From NCBI GenBank assembly GCA_017472925.1, contig JAFUNS010000023.1, forward strand, positions 1-64,000: 64,000 nt of DNA, given 5' to 3'. The DNA is from Bacteroides sp. GTDB taxonomy: Bacteria; Bacteroidota; Bacteroidia; Bacteroidales; Bacteroidaceae. Both the position numbers and the translations under genes were made by a program. Below the pieces are notes generated by a model. That model saw only the letters and a list, made by a program, of their open reading frames with translations. It had not been told where the DNA came from and made no database searches. This document shows, in pieces, positions 44,117-54,065 of the stretch. Numbering within the stretch: position 1 is the first letter of the stretch; each line of letters starts with the position of its first letter.

Positions 44117-44989
44117 TTATCCTCTTCCGTCTGCTCCCCACATCATCTTGTCTCTTAATGTGTGGAAGAATATGTGGTTGGGGCGTTTCACGACTTTTAT
44201 CTGGTAAGGAGCCTTGCGGATGGAAAGGCGTGTACCTTCACTACATGTTTCGCTCCGTCCGTCTATGGCTATGAGGAAATTATGGCTGCGGCTTTCTACA
44301 TCGAGCGTAATTTCCCAATCGTCATTGATGACAATGGGACGCACATTCAAGCTATGAGGAGCTACCGGAGTAATGGCAATGGTATTGCTATGTGGCACAA
44401 TAATGGGACCACCAATGCTCAAAGAGTATGCTGTGGAGCCGGTGGGAGTGGCAATAACCAATCCGTCGGCCTGATAAGTGGTGAGCGGTGCCCCGTTAAT
44501 GGAGGCATGGATGGCAATCATGGACGAGCTGTCGCGTTTCAAAATGGCTATTTCGTTCAGTCCGTAAGGATAGCCTTTCAGTTCCTGACCATCGCAACAA
44601 ACCTGCAATACACTGCGGTCTTCTATTTTATAGTTATGATTGTATATATCATCAAAAGTATCTTCCATATCTTCAGGAGATACATCTGCCAAAAATCCCA
44701 ATCGGCCGGTATTGATGCCCAATATAGGAATGTTGCGGTTTCCCACACGACTTGCTGCTTTAAGGAAGGTTCCGTCGCCCCCGATGCTCAGAACCATGTC
44801 TGCATTGAAATTGTTGTCGTTGAAAGTCCCTGCTACATGGATATTCATGTGCTGCTCTTTTGTCAAGAAGTCGTAGAAATCCTGACAGATAAAGACTTCT
44901 GCCTGATGTTTCTGCAGAATGGTGAGTAATCGTTCTATATGTACTGACTTTTTAGCTTGGAATGTATTTCCGAACAATGCAAATTTCAT
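44117..44989 (-). CDS. nadK: NAD kinase
   Basis: Phosphorylates NAD to NADP in the cytosol. The start at 44989 (MKFALFGN) is preferred: the longer frame to 45040 would run into the pdxJ promoter region. The 290-residue protein has the key motif [16 protein letters not shown] (catalytic GGDG, about 72-75), [10 protein letters not shown] and the second conserved block [20 protein letters not shown] (about 171-190). It is divergent from pdxJ and convergent with the peptidase gene, with only 8 bases between the two stops and no visible terminator. Confidence 0.93.
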   Translation of the reverse strand: MKFALFGNTFQAKKSVHIERLLTILQKHQAEVFICQDFYDFLTKEQHMNIHVAGTFNDNNFNADMVLSIGGDGTFLKAASRVGNRNIPILGINTGRLGFLADVSPEDMEDTFDDIYNHNYKIEDRSVLQVCCDGQELKGYPYGLNEIAILKRDSSSMIAIHASINGAPLTTYQADGLVIATPTGSTAYSLSIGGPIIVPHSNTIAITPVAPHSLNVRPIVINDDWEITLDVESRSHNFLIAIDGRSETCSEGTRLSIRKAPYQIKVVKRPNHIFFHTLRDKMMWGADGRG

Positions 44990-44990
44990 A

Positions 44991-45021
44991 CTTGTTGTTT
45001 TAATAAATTTGTCTATCTTTG
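44991..45021 (+). promoter_or_regulatory. Promoter of pdxJ
   Basis: TATCTTTG at 45014-45021 is an exact -7 match; CTTG at 44991-44994 is 19 bases upstream as a weak -33. Confidence 0.6.
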
Positions 45022-45024
45022 CCC

Positions 45025-45040
45025 TTGCAAAACTTTGCAA
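45025..45040. promoter_or_regulatory. Perfect dyad TTGCAAA-AC-TTTGCAA after the pdxJ promoter
   Basis: A 7-base perfect inverted repeat with a 2-base centre lies 4 bases after the -7 element and before the start at 45062, an operator-like position over the transcription start. Confidence 0.55.
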
Positions 45041-45061
45041 AGATAATAATAGTTTGACAAG

Positions 45062-45775
45062 ATGACAAAGTTAAGTGTAAATATCAATAAGATTGCCACC
45101 ATTCGTAATGCACGAGGAGGCAATAATCCAGATGTAGTAAAAGTAGCGTTGGATTGCGAACGCTTCGGTGCACAAGGTATTACAGTTCATCCTCGTCCGG
45201 ATGAACGTCACATTCGTAGAAGTGATGTCTATGCGCTCAAACCCTTGTTAAGTACAGAATTCAATATCGAAGGTTATCCAAGTCCTGAATTTATAGACCT
45301 CGTTCTGAAAGTAAAACCCCATCAAGTGACTTTGGTGCCGGATGCTCCTGACCAAATTACTTCGAATGCCGGTTGGGATACCAAAACCCATCAGTCGTTC
45401 CTGACTGAGCTGATGGATACTTTCGGTGGTGCCGGAGTCCGTACTTCTATCTTTGTAGGTACAGATATAGAACTCATTGAATATGCTGCCAAGACAGGTG
45501 CCGACCGCGTGGAACTTTATACAGAGCCCTATGCCACTTTATATCCCAAGGATAGAGAAGCTGCTATTGCTCCGTTTGTAGAGGCTGCCAAGGTGGTACG
45601 TAGTTTGGGTATGGGCTTGAATGCCGGTCATGACCTTAGTTTGGAAAACCTGAAGTACATGCACGACAATATTCCTTGGTTGGATGAGGTTTCCATCGGT
45701 CATGCGTTGGTATGCGATGCCTTGTACTTAGGTCTTGAAAAGACCATTGATGCTTATTTGGATTGTTTGAAGTAG
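45062..45775 (+). CDS. pdxJ: Pyridoxine 5'-phosphate synthase
   Basis: Condenses 1-deoxyxylulose 5-phosphate with 3-amino-2-oxopropyl phosphate to give pyridoxine 5'-phosphate, the ring-forming step of the DXP-dependent vitamin B6 route. The 237-residue length is standard, and the conserved motifs are present: [30 protein letters not shown] (about 40-52), [26 protein letters not shown] and [12 protein letters not shown] (about 185-196). It is single, with its own promoter, and divergent from nadK. Confidence 0.95.
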   Translation: MTKLSVNINKIATIRNARGGNNPDVVKVALDCERFGAQGITVHPRPDERHIRRSDVYALKPLLSTEFNIEGYPSPEFIDLVLKVKPHQVTLVPDAPDQITSNAGWDTKTHQSFLTELMDTFGGAGVRTSIFVGTDIELIEYAAKTGADRVELYTEPYATLYPKDREAAIAPFVEAAKVVRSLGMGLNAGHDLSLENLKYMHDNIPWLDEVSIGHALVCDALYLGLEKTIDAYLDCLK

Positions 45776-45789
45776 CGATTGATAATTTA

Positions 45790-45862
45790 GGCGCGGATTA
45801 CACAGATTAACACGGTCTTTAGTATGTGTTTATATCGTGCAATCATTGTAATCCGTGCCTAT
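45790..45862. repeat. REP-like dispersed repeat with inverted ends
   Basis: GGCGCGGATTACACAGATT near 45790 and AATCATTGTAATCCGTGCC near 45841 are imperfect inverted copies of each other. The CGGATTACA / TGTAATCCG pair is a familiar intergenic repeat in Bacteroides genomes (from memory). It could fold in RNA upstream of the DJ-1 gene. Confidence 0.55.
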
Positions 45863-45877
45863 AAATCTTGAAATAGA

Positions 45878-46429
45878 ATGAAGACAGTTTATGTGTTTTT
45901 GGCCGATGGCTTTGAAGAAGTCGAAGCATTGACCCCCATTGATGTATTGCGCCGTGCTGGTTTGCAGGTGATAACCGTTTCTGTGATGGAAGAACAAGTG
46001 GTAAAGGGAGCACACGGGGTTCCTGTAGTGGCTGATGTCCTGTTTGCCGATATAGATCCAGAAGGAGCAGATATGCTCTTATTACCTGGGGGAATGCCCG
46101 GTGCCACCAACCTCGATGCACACCAAGGCTTGAGTGATTTGATTTTGACTTATGCAGCAGAAGGCAAGCCGTTGGCTGCTATTTGTGCCGCTCCGTTGGT
46201 GTATGGTAATAGAGGATTGCTTCAAGGCAAGAAAGCCACTTGTTATCCGGGCTTCGAAGACTATTTGCAAGGAGCCGAGTATACAGCTGCTTTAGTGGAA
46301 CAAGATGGTAACTTTATTACAGCCAAGGGACCGGGTGCTGCAATGGAATTTGCTTTTGCCATAGTAGAAAAATTCTGTGGTGCAGAAAAGGTACAGGAAC
46401 TGAAACAAGGCATGATGATTGAAGCTTGA
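45878..46429 (+). CDS. DJ-1/PfpI-family protein
   Basis: The 183-residue cytosolic protein has the DJ-1 fold pattern: MKTVYVFLADGFEEVEAL (Glu at about 14-16), LLLPGGMPGATNL (about 69-81) and the nucleophile elbow AAICAAPLVYG (Cys about 106), then KATCYPGFEDYL. The closest annotated group is the one often called ThiJ/YajL. YajL-like proteins have been linked to thiol protection and protein deglycation, but no specific activity can be read here. It lies just 3 bases before ispD, so it is probably cotranscribed with ispD and recG. Confidence 0.9.
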   Translation: MKTVYVFLADGFEEVEALTPIDVLRRAGLQVITVSVMEEQVVKGAHGVPVVADVLFADIDPEGADMLLLPGGMPGATNLDAHQGLSDLILTYAAEGKPLAAICAAPLVYGNRGLLQGKKATCYPGFEDYLQGAEYTAALVEQDGNFITAKGPGAAMEFAFAIVEKFCGAEKVQELKQGMMIEA

Positions 46430-46432
46430 TTC

Positions 46433-47098
46433 ATGAAAAAGCATATCATTATTGTAGCTGGAGGAAAGGGACTCCGTATGGGAGGAGACATCCCCAAACA
46501 GTTTGTACCCATTGGTGGAAAACCGGTACTCATGCGTACCCTCGAAGCGTTTTACACCTACGACCCTGCTATGCAATTGATATTGGTGCTTCCTGTCAGT
46601 CAGCAAGCATATTGGAAGGAGTTGTGTGAAACCTATAGCTTTACATTGCCCCACATAGTGGCCGATGGGGGAGAAACCCGCTTCCATTCGGTTAAGAATG
46701 GATTGGCAAAAGTCGAAGGAGATGGTTGGGTAGGGGTGCACGATGGCGTGCGGCCCTTTGTCTCTACCGAAGTCATAGCTCGTTGCTATGAACAGGTGCG
46801 CGAAAAGCAAGCGGTGATACCTGTGGTTGATGTGGTGGAAACACTCCGTCGCCTCACGGGAGCTGGAAGTGAAACCGTTCCACGTAGTGCCTATAAGTTG
46901 GTACAGACACCTCAAGTGTTTGATGTCAACTTGCTTCGTAGGGCTTATCAACAACCTTATACTGATGCTTTTACAGACGATGCTTCGTTGGTTGAAGCTT
47001 TGGGTGAACAGGTATATTTGGTGGAAGGCAATCGCGAGAACATCAAGCTTACTACTCCTTCTGATTTGAAGATGGCCGAATTCTTATGTTCGATATAA
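46433..47098 (+). CDS. ispD: 2-C-methyl-D-erythritol 4-phosphate cytidylyltransferase
   Basis: Third enzyme of the MEP isoprenoid route: transfers CMP from CTP to methylerythritol phosphate. The 221-residue protein begins with the CTP-binding motif [19 protein letters not shown] (about 5-23) and has [12 protein letters not shown] (about 99-110), [10 protein letters not shown] and [15 protein letters not shown]. Its end overlaps the recG start by 13 bases. Confidence 0.94.
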   Translation: MKKHIIIVAGGKGLRMGGDIPKQFVPIGGKPVLMRTLEAFYTYDPAMQLILVLPVSQQAYWKELCETYSFTLPHIVADGGETRFHSVKNGLAKVEGDGWVGVHDGVRPFVSTEVIARCYEQVREKQAVIPVVDVVETLRRLTGAGSETVPRSAYKLVQTPQVFDVNLLRRAYQQPYTDAFTDDASLVEALGEQVYLVEGNRENIKLTTPSDLKMAEFLCSI

Positions 47099-49182
47099 CC
47101 ACTCGTGACATCAAGTACTTGCAGGGGGTAGGTCCCCAACGGGCAGCCCTGCTCGACAAGGAACTCCAACTTCGTTCTTTGCGTGACTTGTTGTACTATT
47201 TCCCTTATAAATATGTAGACCGTAGTCGGCTTTACTACATCCACGAGATAGATGGCAATATGCCCTACATCCAGTTGAAGGGTGAGATCCTTAGCTTCGA
47301 AACCATTGGTGAAGGGCGCCAACGGCGCTTGGTGGCACATTTCTCTGATGGTACAGGTGTAGTGGATTTGGTGTGGTTCCAGGGCATTAAATATCTGCTT
47401 GGGCGGTATAAGGTACACGAACCCTATATCGTTTTTGGTAAACCCACTATGTTTAATGGGCGTATTAACATAGCTCATCCCGATATTGATCCAGCCGGAG
47501 AACTTACTCTCTCTACGATGGGTTTGCAACCTTATTATAGTACCACCGAGAAGATGAAGCGGGGAGGCCTAAATTCACACGCCCTTGAAAAGTTGATGAA
47601 GAATGCTTTTGCTCTCCTGCAAGCGCCTTTGCCTGAAACATTATGTGAGAAAGTGGTGAAGGAGCATCATCTCATGCCACTTAATGAGGCTTTGCATAAT
47701 ATCCATTTTCCTCAGAATCCTGAACTTTTACGGAAGGCACAATATCGCCTCAAGTTTGAGGAACTTTTTTATGTGCAACTCAACATTCTTCGCTATACTC
47801 AAGACCGTCGTCGCAAATATCGGGGGTTGGTCTTTGAACGAGTGGGAGAGGTGTTCAATACTTTTTATAGTCAGAACTTGCCCTTCCAATTGACTAATGC
47901 CCAAAAAAGGGTGATTAAGGAAATCAGGAAAGATATGGGTAGCGGACGTCAGATGAATCGGCTTCTGCAAGGTGATGTGGGTAGTGGCAAAACTCTTGTG
48001 GCTTTGATGTCTATGCTCATTGCATTAGACAACGGGTATCAGGCCTGCATTATGGCACCTACCGAAATCTTGGCAGCACAGCATTATGAAACCATGACTC
48101 GCCTGTTGTTTGGTATGAATGTCCGTGTGGAACTTCTTACAGGCTCCATTAAAGGGAAAAAGCGCGAAGAAATTCTGCATAATCTCCTTACTGGCGATGT
48201 GGATATTCTGATAGGCACTCATGCTGTTCTTGAAGATACTGTGCATTTTTCTTCTCTTGGCATGGTGGTGATTGACGAGCAGCACCGTTTTGGTGTAGCC
48301 CAACGCGCCAAACTTTGGAGTAAGAATACCTGTCCGCCTCATGTGTTGGTTATGACTGCCACTCCTATTCCTCGTACGCTGGCTATGACCCTTTATGGCG
48401 ATTTGGATGTATCGGTTATTGACGAACTTCCCCCCGGTCGAAAACCTATCCAAACGATTCATCAGTTTGATAACCGTCGTCCCAGTCTGTATGCAGGTAT
48501 TCGTAAACAAATAGCCGAAGGACGCCAGGTGTATATTGTTTATCCGCTTATCAAGGAAAGTGAGAAGATGGACATCAAGAACTTGGAAGATGGATATGAA
48601 AATATTTGCGCTGAGTTTGCAGATTGCAAGGTGAGTAAGGTGCATGGCCAAATGAAACCTGCTGAAAAAGATGCTGAAATGCAACGCTTCGTCAATGGCG
48701 AAACCCAAATTATGGTAGCTACTACCGTGATTGAGGTAGGAGTGAATGTGCCCAATGCTTCTGTTATGGTGATTGAAAACGCTGAACGTTTCGGCTTGTC
48801 GCAATTACACCAGTTGCGTGGTAGAGTAGGACGAGGTGCCGACCAATCGTATTGTATTCTGGTTACCAGCTATAAGCTTTCCGAAGATACCCGCAAACGA
48901 TTGGAGATTATGGTGCAAACCAACGATGGATTTGAGATAGCCGAGGCCGATTTGAAACTTCGAGGTCCCGGCGATTTGGAAGGTACCCAACAAAGTGGTA
49001 TTGCTTTCGATTTGAAGATTGCCGATATTGCCCGTGACGGACAGTTGTTGCAATATGTTCGTGAGGTAGCTGCATGCATTGTTGACGAAGATCCCAACGG
49101 CCAATTACCCGAGTACCAAATTCTTTGGCAACAGTTGCAATCGTTGCGTAAAACCCATGTCAATTGGGCTGCTATATCCTGA
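47086..49182 (+). CDS. recG: ATP-dependent DNA helicase RecG
   Basis: Branch-migration helicase that remodels stalled replication forks and Holliday junctions. The 698-residue protein has an N-terminal helix-hairpin/wedge region ([17 protein letters not shown], about 9-25), an OB-fold wedge domain and two RecA-like helicase lobes: Walker [16 protein letters not shown] (about 289-303), the box [16 protein letters not shown] (about 394-409), [10 protein letters not shown], and motif [17 protein letters not shown] (about 571-585). Length and motif order match RecG fully. It overlaps ispD. Confidence 0.95.
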   Translation: MFDITTRDIKYLQGVGPQRAALLDKELQLRSLRDLLYYFPYKYVDRSRLYYIHEIDGNMPYIQLKGEILSFETIGEGRQRRLVAHFSDGTGVVDLVWFQGIKYLLGRYKVHEPYIVFGKPTMFNGRINIAHPDIDPAGELTLSTMGLQPYYSTTEKMKRGGLNSHALEKLMKNAFALLQAPLPETLCEKVVKEHHLMPLNEALHNIHFPQNPELLRKAQYRLKFEELFYVQLNILRYTQDRRRKYRGLVFERVGEVFNTFYSQNLPFQLTNAQKRVIKEIRKDMGSGRQMNRLLQGDVGSGKTLVALMSMLIALDNGYQACIMAPTEILAAQHYETMTRLLFGMNVRVELLTGSIKGKKREEILHNLLTGDVDILIGTHAVLEDTVHFSSLGMVVIDEQHRFGVAQRAKLWSKNTCPPHVLVMTATPIPRTLAMTLYGDLDVSVIDELPPGRKPIQTIHQFDNRRPSLYAGIRKQIAEGRQVYIVYPLIKESEKMDIKNLEDGYENICAEFADCKVSKVHGQMKPAEKDAEMQRFVNGETQIMVATTVIEVGVNVPNASVMVIENAERFGLSQLHQLRGRVGRGADQSYCILVTSYKLSEDTRKRLEIMVQTNDGFEIAEADLKLRGPGDLEGTQQSGIAFDLKIADIARDGQLLQYVREVAACIVDEDPNGQLPEYQILWQQLQSLRKTHVNWAAIS

Positions 49183-49198
49183 CATGTTGTAAAACATA

Positions 49199-49229
49199 TT
49201 GCCGCTTTCGAATAAAATAGTTATCTTTG
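49199..49229 (+). promoter_or_regulatory. Promoter of the M23/LysM peptidase gene
   Basis: TATCTTTG at 49222-49229 is an exact -7 match with ATTG at 49199-49202, 19 bases upstream. It lies inside the longer open frame, supporting the later start at 49271. Confidence 0.6.
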
Positions 49230-49270
49230 GACGTTTTTTTAGAAAAGGATCCTTATATTTTTATAACAGA

Positions 49271-50131
49271 ATGATATTTAAATACCTGAAAATAACTTTA
49301 TTGGCTGCTGTACTTTGTTTCTGCGGCCAATCTATATATGCACAAGATCTCTTGGTTCGTCAGGCTCCGATTGACAGAAAATTGAAGGCTATTGATTCTA
49401 TATCGATACTTCGCCAATTAAAAGCGGAAATGGCCGAATATCCTGCTTATGGTCTTTATCCAGAATGGAGCAATGCCTATGCACATAGATATACCAATGT
49501 AACTTTACCGGATAGTTTTAAAATAGACTTGGCAGATTTCTGTATGCCAACTACCCATACAAAGATTACTTCCAAGTATGGTCCTCGTCGTCGCCGTATG
49601 CATTATGGTATCGATGTGAAGGTCTATGTAGGTGATACCATTCGTTCTGCTTTTGCTGGTAAAGTACGCGTAGTGAAGAACCAAGGTCGTAGAGTGGGCT
49701 ATGGCAAATATATCATTATTCGCCATGATAATGGTTTGGAAACAGTGTATGGCCACTTGTCCAAGCAATTGGTTCATGAAAACCAATATGTTGAAGCGGG
49801 TGAAGTGATTGGCTTGGGAGGTAATACCGGTCGCTCGTCGGGTTCTCACTTGCATTTTGAAACCCGTTTTTTAGGTCAGGCCATCAATCCGGCATTCATG
49901 TTTGACTTTGAGAAACAGGATATTGTAGCCGACTCGTATACTTTCTATAAGAAAGCCAAGCGCAAGAATGGTGTAGCAGTAGCCGGTGTAGATTACTATA
50001 AAGTGCGTAAGGGAGATTCTTTGTCGCGTATTTCCAAGCGTACAGGAGTTTCGGTCAAGACCTTGTGTAAATTGAATGGTATTTCTACCAAGACTACACT
50101 TCGTGTGGGTCAAGTCTTGAAATGCTCGTGA
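49271..50131 (+). CDS. M23-family metallopeptidase with C-terminal LysM domain
   Basis: From the ATG at 49271 the product has 286 residues with a signal peptide ending SIYAQ; the frame is open to 49199 but that part contains the promoter. The M23 domain (about 85-205) holds HYGIDVKV (His/Asp zinc ligands) and the HLHFE motif in SGSHLHFETRF, and the usual LSKQLVHENQYVEAGEVIG. A LysM domain, YYKVRKGDSLSRISKRTG through GQVLKC, closes the protein (about 240-286). It is a periplasmic peptidoglycan endopeptidase or an amidase activator. The catalytic set looks complete, favouring an active enzyme. Confidence 0.9.
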   Translation: MIFKYLKITLLAAVLCFCGQSIYAQDLLVRQAPIDRKLKAIDSISILRQLKAEMAEYPAYGLYPEWSNAYAHRYTNVTLPDSFKIDLADFCMPTTHTKITSKYGPRRRRMHYGIDVKVYVGDTIRSAFAGKVRVVKNQGRRVGYGKYIIIRHDNGLETVYGHLSKQLVHENQYVEAGEVIGLGGNTGRSSGSHLHFETRFLGQAINPAFMFDFEKQDIVADSYTFYKKAKRKNGVAVAGVDYYKVRKGDSLSRISKRTGVSVKTLCKLNGISTKTTLRVGQVLKCS

Positions 50132-50150
50132 CAATAATTAAATTTAGATA

Positions 50151-50185
50151 AAAAAGGCGGAAAGGAATTCTTTTCCGCCTTTTTC
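50151..50185 (+). terminator. Rho-independent terminator after the M23 gene
   Basis: AAAAGGCGGAAA and TTTCCGCCTTTT form a perfect stem around a short loop, followed by Ts. Confidence 0.85.
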
Positions 50186-50210
50186 TATGTGTCATAAGCG
50201 GAAAAATGTG

Positions 50211-50218
50211 TAACTTTG
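50211..50218 (+). promoter_or_regulatory. -7 element of the DUF1599 gene
   Basis: TAACTTTG is an exact match to TAnnTTTG, 20 bases before the ATG at 50238. Confidence 0.55.
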
Positions 50219-50237
50219 TTGCCTATTTATAAGAACA

Positions 50238-50780
50238 ATGAAAGATACGAATCAACAATTTGAACATGTAATAGCAATTTGCCGTGATTTGTTTGCCAAA
50301 AAGTTGCATGATTATGGTGCCGCTTGGCGTATTATGCGTCCATCTTCAGTAACCGATCAGATTTTTATCAAAGCCAACCGTATCCGTAGTATAGAAATCA
50401 AAGGAGTGACCATGGTGGATGAAGGTATTCGTCCGGAATTTATTGCCATTGTGAACTATGGAATTATTGGTCTTATCCAATTGGAATTGGGATATGCTGA
50501 AACAGATGACATGACTGAGCAACGGGCATTGGAACTCTATGATCGTTATGCCAAGAAAGCATTGGAACTTATGATAGCCAAGAATCACGATTATGATGAA
50601 GCATGGAGAAGTATGCGAATCAGTTCGTATACAGACCTTATACTTATGAAGATTTATCGTACCAAGCAAATAGAAGGACACGATGGAGCGACATGGGTAT
50701 CCGAAGGTATCGATGCCAATTATATGGATATGATTAACTATGCTGTTTTTGGATTGATAAAGCTGGAATTTGGAGAATAA
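50238..50780 (+). CDS. DUF1599 protein (tandem duplicated domain)
   Basis: A 180-residue cytosolic protein made of two copies of one roughly 65-residue unit. Unit 1 (about 17-84) reads KKLHDYGAAWRIMRPSSVTD and unit 2 (about 111-178) reads AKNHDYDEAWRSMRISSYTD; both continue with a basic segment and end in a NYGIIGLIQLELG / NYAVFGLIKLEFG block. The function of DUF1599 is not established; the HDYxxAWRxMR motif could be a nucleotide or phosphate site. Conserved linkage with the downstream DoxX-like and tpiA genes suggests an operon. Confidence 0.88.
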   Translation: MKDTNQQFEHVIAICRDLFAKKLHDYGAAWRIMRPSSVTDQIFIKANRIRSIEIKGVTMVDEGIRPEFIAIVNYGIIGLIQLELGYAETDDMTEQRALELYDRYAKKALELMIAKNHDYDEAWRSMRISSYTDLILMKIYRTKQIEGHDGATWVSEGIDANYMDMINYAVFGLIKLEFGE

Positions 50781-50796
50781 TCAGACATATCGCATC

Positions 50797-52077
50797 ATGA
50801 AAGTCTGGACGAATATATGCCGTTTCTTTTTGGCGGTAGTATTCGTCTTTTCAGGTTTTGTAAAATCCATCGACCCGCTTGGAACGCTCTATAAAATCCA
50901 GGATTATTTGGTGGCTTTTGGTATGCCCGATGCATTTCCTGAATCATTGATCTATTTGGGGGCTGTGTTGTTGGGTGTCGTTGAATTTTGTTTGGGCATT
51001 TATTTGTTCTTTGGCATTCGCAGGCGTATCACTCCACGTATCATCCTTTTGTTGATGAGTTTCATGACACCGCTTACTCTTTGGTTGGCGGTATCAAACC
51101 CTATATCCGATTGCGGATGTTTTGGCGATGCAGTAGTGTTGACCAATTGGGAGACATTCTGGAAAAATGTACTCTTGCTGATAGCCGCCGTTTCTGCTTT
51201 TAAATGGCGTAAGAGTGTATTTCCCTTGGTTTCCATTCGTTTTGATTGGCTGATTGCCCTTTATGCGTGGGTATACATCTTCGGAATAATTACCTATTCC
51301 AGTTGGAATTTGCCAATCTTCGATTTCCGTCCTTATCATGTCGGGGCAAATATCCCGGAAGGAATGGAAATACCCGAAGGAAAAGAGCCTACCTTGTATG
51401 AAACCCGCTTCATCCTTCAGAAGAATGGGGAAGAAAAAGAGTTTACCCTGGAGAACTATCCGGACAGCACCTGGACATTTGTTGATTCCAAAACCGTGGT
51501 GAAAAAGTTGGGCTATGAACCTCCTATCCATGATTTCTCCATGATTACTCAGGAAGATGGAGTGGATATCACCCATGAGGTGTTGAATGATGAAGGATAT
51601 ACTTTCTTGTTGGTGGCCCATCAGTTGAATGTGGCCGATGAAAGTTCGGTGGATTTGATAAACGAACTCTATGACTATTGTCTGGAGCATACATATAAGT
51701 TCTATTGTCTGACTTCATCGCCGGACGAAGATATTTTGGAATGGCAAGAGCGTACTGGGGCCGAATATCCTTATGTCATTATGGATAACATCACGCTGAA
51801 AACCATGATTCGCTCCAATCCAGGGCTGATTCTTCTGAAGGAAGGAACCGTCATCAACAAATGGAGTGTGAACAATCTGCCAGATGAATACCAATTGAAT
51901 GATGCCTTGGAGAATTTGCCTATCGGCCAACTGGAAAAGTACTCATTGCTCCATAAGGTGGCATGGGTTTTTGCCTGGTTTGTATTCCCACTTGTATTGG
52001 TTTGTTTGATTGACCAGATTTGGGAAAGACGGAACCGCAAGAAACTAGTAACAGTAAATGAAAATCAAAATCAATAA
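50797..52077 (+). CDS. BT_3928-type DoxX/MauE membrane protein with thioredoxin-like part
   Basis: I choose the ATG at 50797 (426 residues); a TTG at 50770 would add nine residues and overlap DUF1599. The N-terminal half is a four-helix DoxX/MauE-type membrane domain (about 5-160; FFLAVVFVFSGFVKSIDPLG and SNPISDCGCFGDAVV, a conserved CxC region). The middle (about 195-380) looks like a thioredoxin-like periplasmic domain without a CxxC pair (LVAHQLNVADESSVDLINEL, then YPYVIMDNITLKTMIRSNPG), and one more helix lies near the C-terminus (about 390-412). Redox or quinone-linked electron transfer to the periplasm is plausible but unproved. Confidence 0.82.
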   Translation: MKVWTNICRFFLAVVFVFSGFVKSIDPLGTLYKIQDYLVAFGMPDAFPESLIYLGAVLLGVVEFCLGIYLFFGIRRRITPRIILLLMSFMTPLTLWLAVSNPISDCGCFGDAVVLTNWETFWKNVLLLIAAVSAFKWRKSVFPLVSIRFDWLIALYAWVYIFGIITYSSWNLPIFDFRPYHVGANIPEGMEIPEGKEPTLYETRFILQKNGEEKEFTLENYPDSTWTFVDSKTVVKKLGYEPPIHDFSMITQEDGVDITHEVLNDEGYTFLLVAHQLNVADESSVDLINELYDYCLEHTYKFYCLTSSPDEDILEWQERTGAEYPYVIMDNITLKTMIRSNPGLILLKEGTVINKWSVNNLPDEYQLNDALENLPIGQLEKYSLLHKVAWVFAWFVFPLVLVCLIDQIWERRNRKKLVTVNENQNQ

Positions 52078-52101
52078 TTAACCCTTTAACAAATAAACAA
52101 A

Positions 52102-52857
52102 ATGAGAAAAAACATTGTTGCAGGTAACTGGAAAATGAACAAGACCCTCCAAGAAGGTGTGGCTCTTGCAAAAGAATTGAACGAAGCATTGGCTGCTGAC
52201 AAGCCTAATTGCGATGTAGTGATTTGTACTCCTTTCATCCACTTGGCATCTGTTACTCCTATCGTTGATAGCGCTGTAATCGGTGTAGGTGCTGAAAACT
52301 GTGCAGACAAGGTATCGGGTGCTTATACAGGTGAAGTTTCTGCCGAAATGGTAGCTTCTACAGGTGCACAATACGTTATCTTGGGTCACTCTGAACGTCG
52401 TTCTTACTATGGTGAAACAGTTGAAATCCTCGAAGAAAAGGTGAAGTTGGCTTTGGCTAACAACTTGACTCCGATTTTCTGTATCGGTGAAGTGCTTGAA
52501 GAACGTCAGGCTGAAAAGCAAAACGAAGTGGTAGCTGCTCAGTTGGCTTCTGTATTCACTTTGTCGGCTGAAGATTTCTCTAAGATTATCTTGGCTTACG
52601 AACCGGTTTGGGCTATCGGTACTGGTTTGACTGCTACTCCTGAACAAGCTCAAGACATCCACGCTTACATCCGTTCACTCATTGCTGAAAAGTATGGTAA
52701 CGAAGTGGCTGACAACTGCTCTATCCTTTATGGTGGTAGCTGCAAGCCTTCAAATGCCAAGGAACTTTTCGCTAAGCCTGATGTAGATGGTGGCTTGATT
52801 GGTGGTGCTGCTTTGAAGGTAGCCGATTTCAAGGGTATTATCGACGCATTCAAGTAA
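52102..52857 (+). CDS. tpiA: Triosephosphate isomerase
   Basis: Interconverts dihydroxyacetone phosphate and glyceraldehyde 3-phosphate in glycolysis and gluconeogenesis. The 251-residue TIM barrel has the standard catalytic set: NWKMNK (Asn and Lys, about 8-13), ILGHSERR (His, about 93-100), [11 protein letters not shown] (catalytic Glu, about 169-179) and the phosphate-binding YGGSCKP and [10 protein letters not shown]. It follows the DoxX-like gene by 24 bases in the same operon. Codon use is strongly biased, as expected for a highly expressed gene. Confidence 0.97.
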   Translation: MRKNIVAGNWKMNKTLQEGVALAKELNEALAADKPNCDVVICTPFIHLASVTPIVDSAVIGVGAENCADKVSGAYTGEVSAEMVASTGAQYVILGHSERRSYYGETVEILEEKVKLALANNLTPIFCIGEVLEERQAEKQNEVVAAQLASVFTLSAEDFSKIILAYEPVWAIGTGLTATPEQAQDIHAYIRSLIAEKYGNEVADNCSILYGGSCKPSNAKELFAKPDVDGGLIGGAALKVADFKGIIDAFK

Positions 52858-52883
52858 TTAGAATCTAATTACATTAACATTTT

Positions 52884-52958
52884 GTCATCCTGAACAGCGT
52901 GAAGGATCTGTATACATAGACTTTATGTTTCCAGTTTCTTCACTTCGTTCAGAATGAC
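52884..52958. repeat. Dispersed GTCATCCTGAAC-type repeat, intergenic copy
   Basis: GTCATCCTGAACAGCGTGAA at 52884 and the inverse, ending GTTCAGAATGAC at 52958, form an imperfect hairpin of about 75 bases. A second copy lies at 59368-59450 inside a coding region; the two share the same arms and a similar loop (TGTATACAT... against TGTGTACAT...). Confidence 0.75.
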
Positions 52959-53002
52959 ACTATGTAAGAATATTTGATACACCTATATTTAATCCACTTA
53001 CA

Positions 53003-53461
53003 ATGAGATACATTCTTTTCCTCCTGTTTGCTGTTGCAAGCCTGATGGCTTCTGCCCAACGGAATATTGTAGACGACCTTCGCCAGTCAAAGGTTGGCCA
53101 GGGAACTGTAACCATCCATCAAGACGCCAAGATAGATGCCTTGTTGGGTGCCGTGCATCAAAAGACTTCGGCCGACGAAGAAACCCCTATGCTCAAGGCT
53201 CGTGGCTATCGTGTACAAGTGTATGCGGGCAATGGCTCTCGTGTAGCTCGTGATGAAGCAAATGAAGTGGCCGAGCAAATCAAGAAGGAATTCCCCGAAA
53301 TACCTGTATATACTTTCTTCCGTTCTCCCCGTTGGCTGTGCCGTGTGGGCGATTATAAAAGTGTAGAAGAAGCCGATGCTGTGATGCGCCGGTTGAGAAA
53401 TACAGGAAAGTTCAAGGAAGTGTCTGTTGTGCGTGAACAAATAAATATCCCGTTAGAATAA
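53003..53461 (+). CDS. SPOR-domain protein (secreted)
   Basis: A 152-residue protein with a signal peptide (MRYILFLLFAVASLMASAQ), a short linker and a C-terminal SPOR domain (about 68-147; GYRVQVYAGNGSRVARDEAN, then RSPRWLCRVGDYKSVEEADA). SPOR domains bind denuded peptidoglycan at division sites. It lies between tpiA and folE, 6 bases before the latter; this neighbourhood need not be functionally linked. Confidence 0.88.
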   Translation: MRYILFLLFAVASLMASAQRNIVDDLRQSKVGQGTVTIHQDAKIDALLGAVHQKTSADEETPMLKARGYRVQVYAGNGSRVARDEANEVAEQIKKEFPEIPVYTFFRSPRWLCRVGDYKSVEEADAVMRRLRNTGKFKEVSVVREQINIPLE

Positions 53462-53467
53462 AGAACT

Positions 53468-54058
53468 ATGGAAGAATTGATGCATCCCGAATGGTCTGCT
53501 GAAAAGATTGAAGCACTTAAAGGGCATTATGAAGCTATTTTATCCTTGTTGGGCGAAAATGTAAACCGCGAAGGATTGTTGAAAACTCCCGAACGGGTGG
53601 CCAAGGCCATGTTGACATTGACTCGTGGCTATGCACAAGACCCTTGTGCCATTCTCAATGGAGCCAAGTTTCAGGAAGCCTATAGCCAGATGGTGATTGT
53701 AAAGGACATTGATTTCTTTTCGTTGTGCGAGCACCACATGCTTCCATTCTATGGCAAAGTACATGTGGCCTATATCCCTAACGGCTACATCACCGGTTTG
53801 AGCAAGATTGCCCGTGTGGTCGATGTATTTTCCCACCGCCTCCAGGTGCAGGAGCGAATGACCCTCCAAATCAAGGAATGTATCCAGCAGACATTGAATC
53901 CGTTGGGTGTAATGGTGGTGGTCGAAGCCAAGCACATGTGCATGCAGATGCGTGGGGTGGAAAAGCAGAATTCAGTGACTACCACTTCCGATTTTACCGG
54001 TGCTTTCAATCAAGCCAAGACTCGCGAAGAGTTCATGAATCTCATACAGCATAACTGA
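53468..54058 (+). CDS. folE: GTP cyclohydrolase I
   Basis: Converts GTP to dihydroneopterin triphosphate, first step of folate (and pterin) synthesis. The 196-residue protein has the zinc and active-site motifs [20 protein letters not shown] (Cys-His-His, about 77-96), [22 protein letters not shown] and the second zinc Cys in [15 protein letters not shown] (about 157-171). Convergent with dnaG; the two stops are 7 bases apart. Confidence 0.96.
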   Translation: MEELMHPEWSAEKIEALKGHYEAILSLLGENVNREGLLKTPERVAKAMLTLTRGYAQDPCAILNGAKFQEAYSQMVIVKDIDFFSLCEHHMLPFYGKVHVAYIPNGYITGLSKIARVVDVFSHRLQVQERMTLQIKECIQQTLNPLGVMVVVEAKHMCMQMRGVEKQNSVTTTSDFTGAFNQAKTREEFMNLIQHN

Positions 54059-54065
54059 TAGGCGG

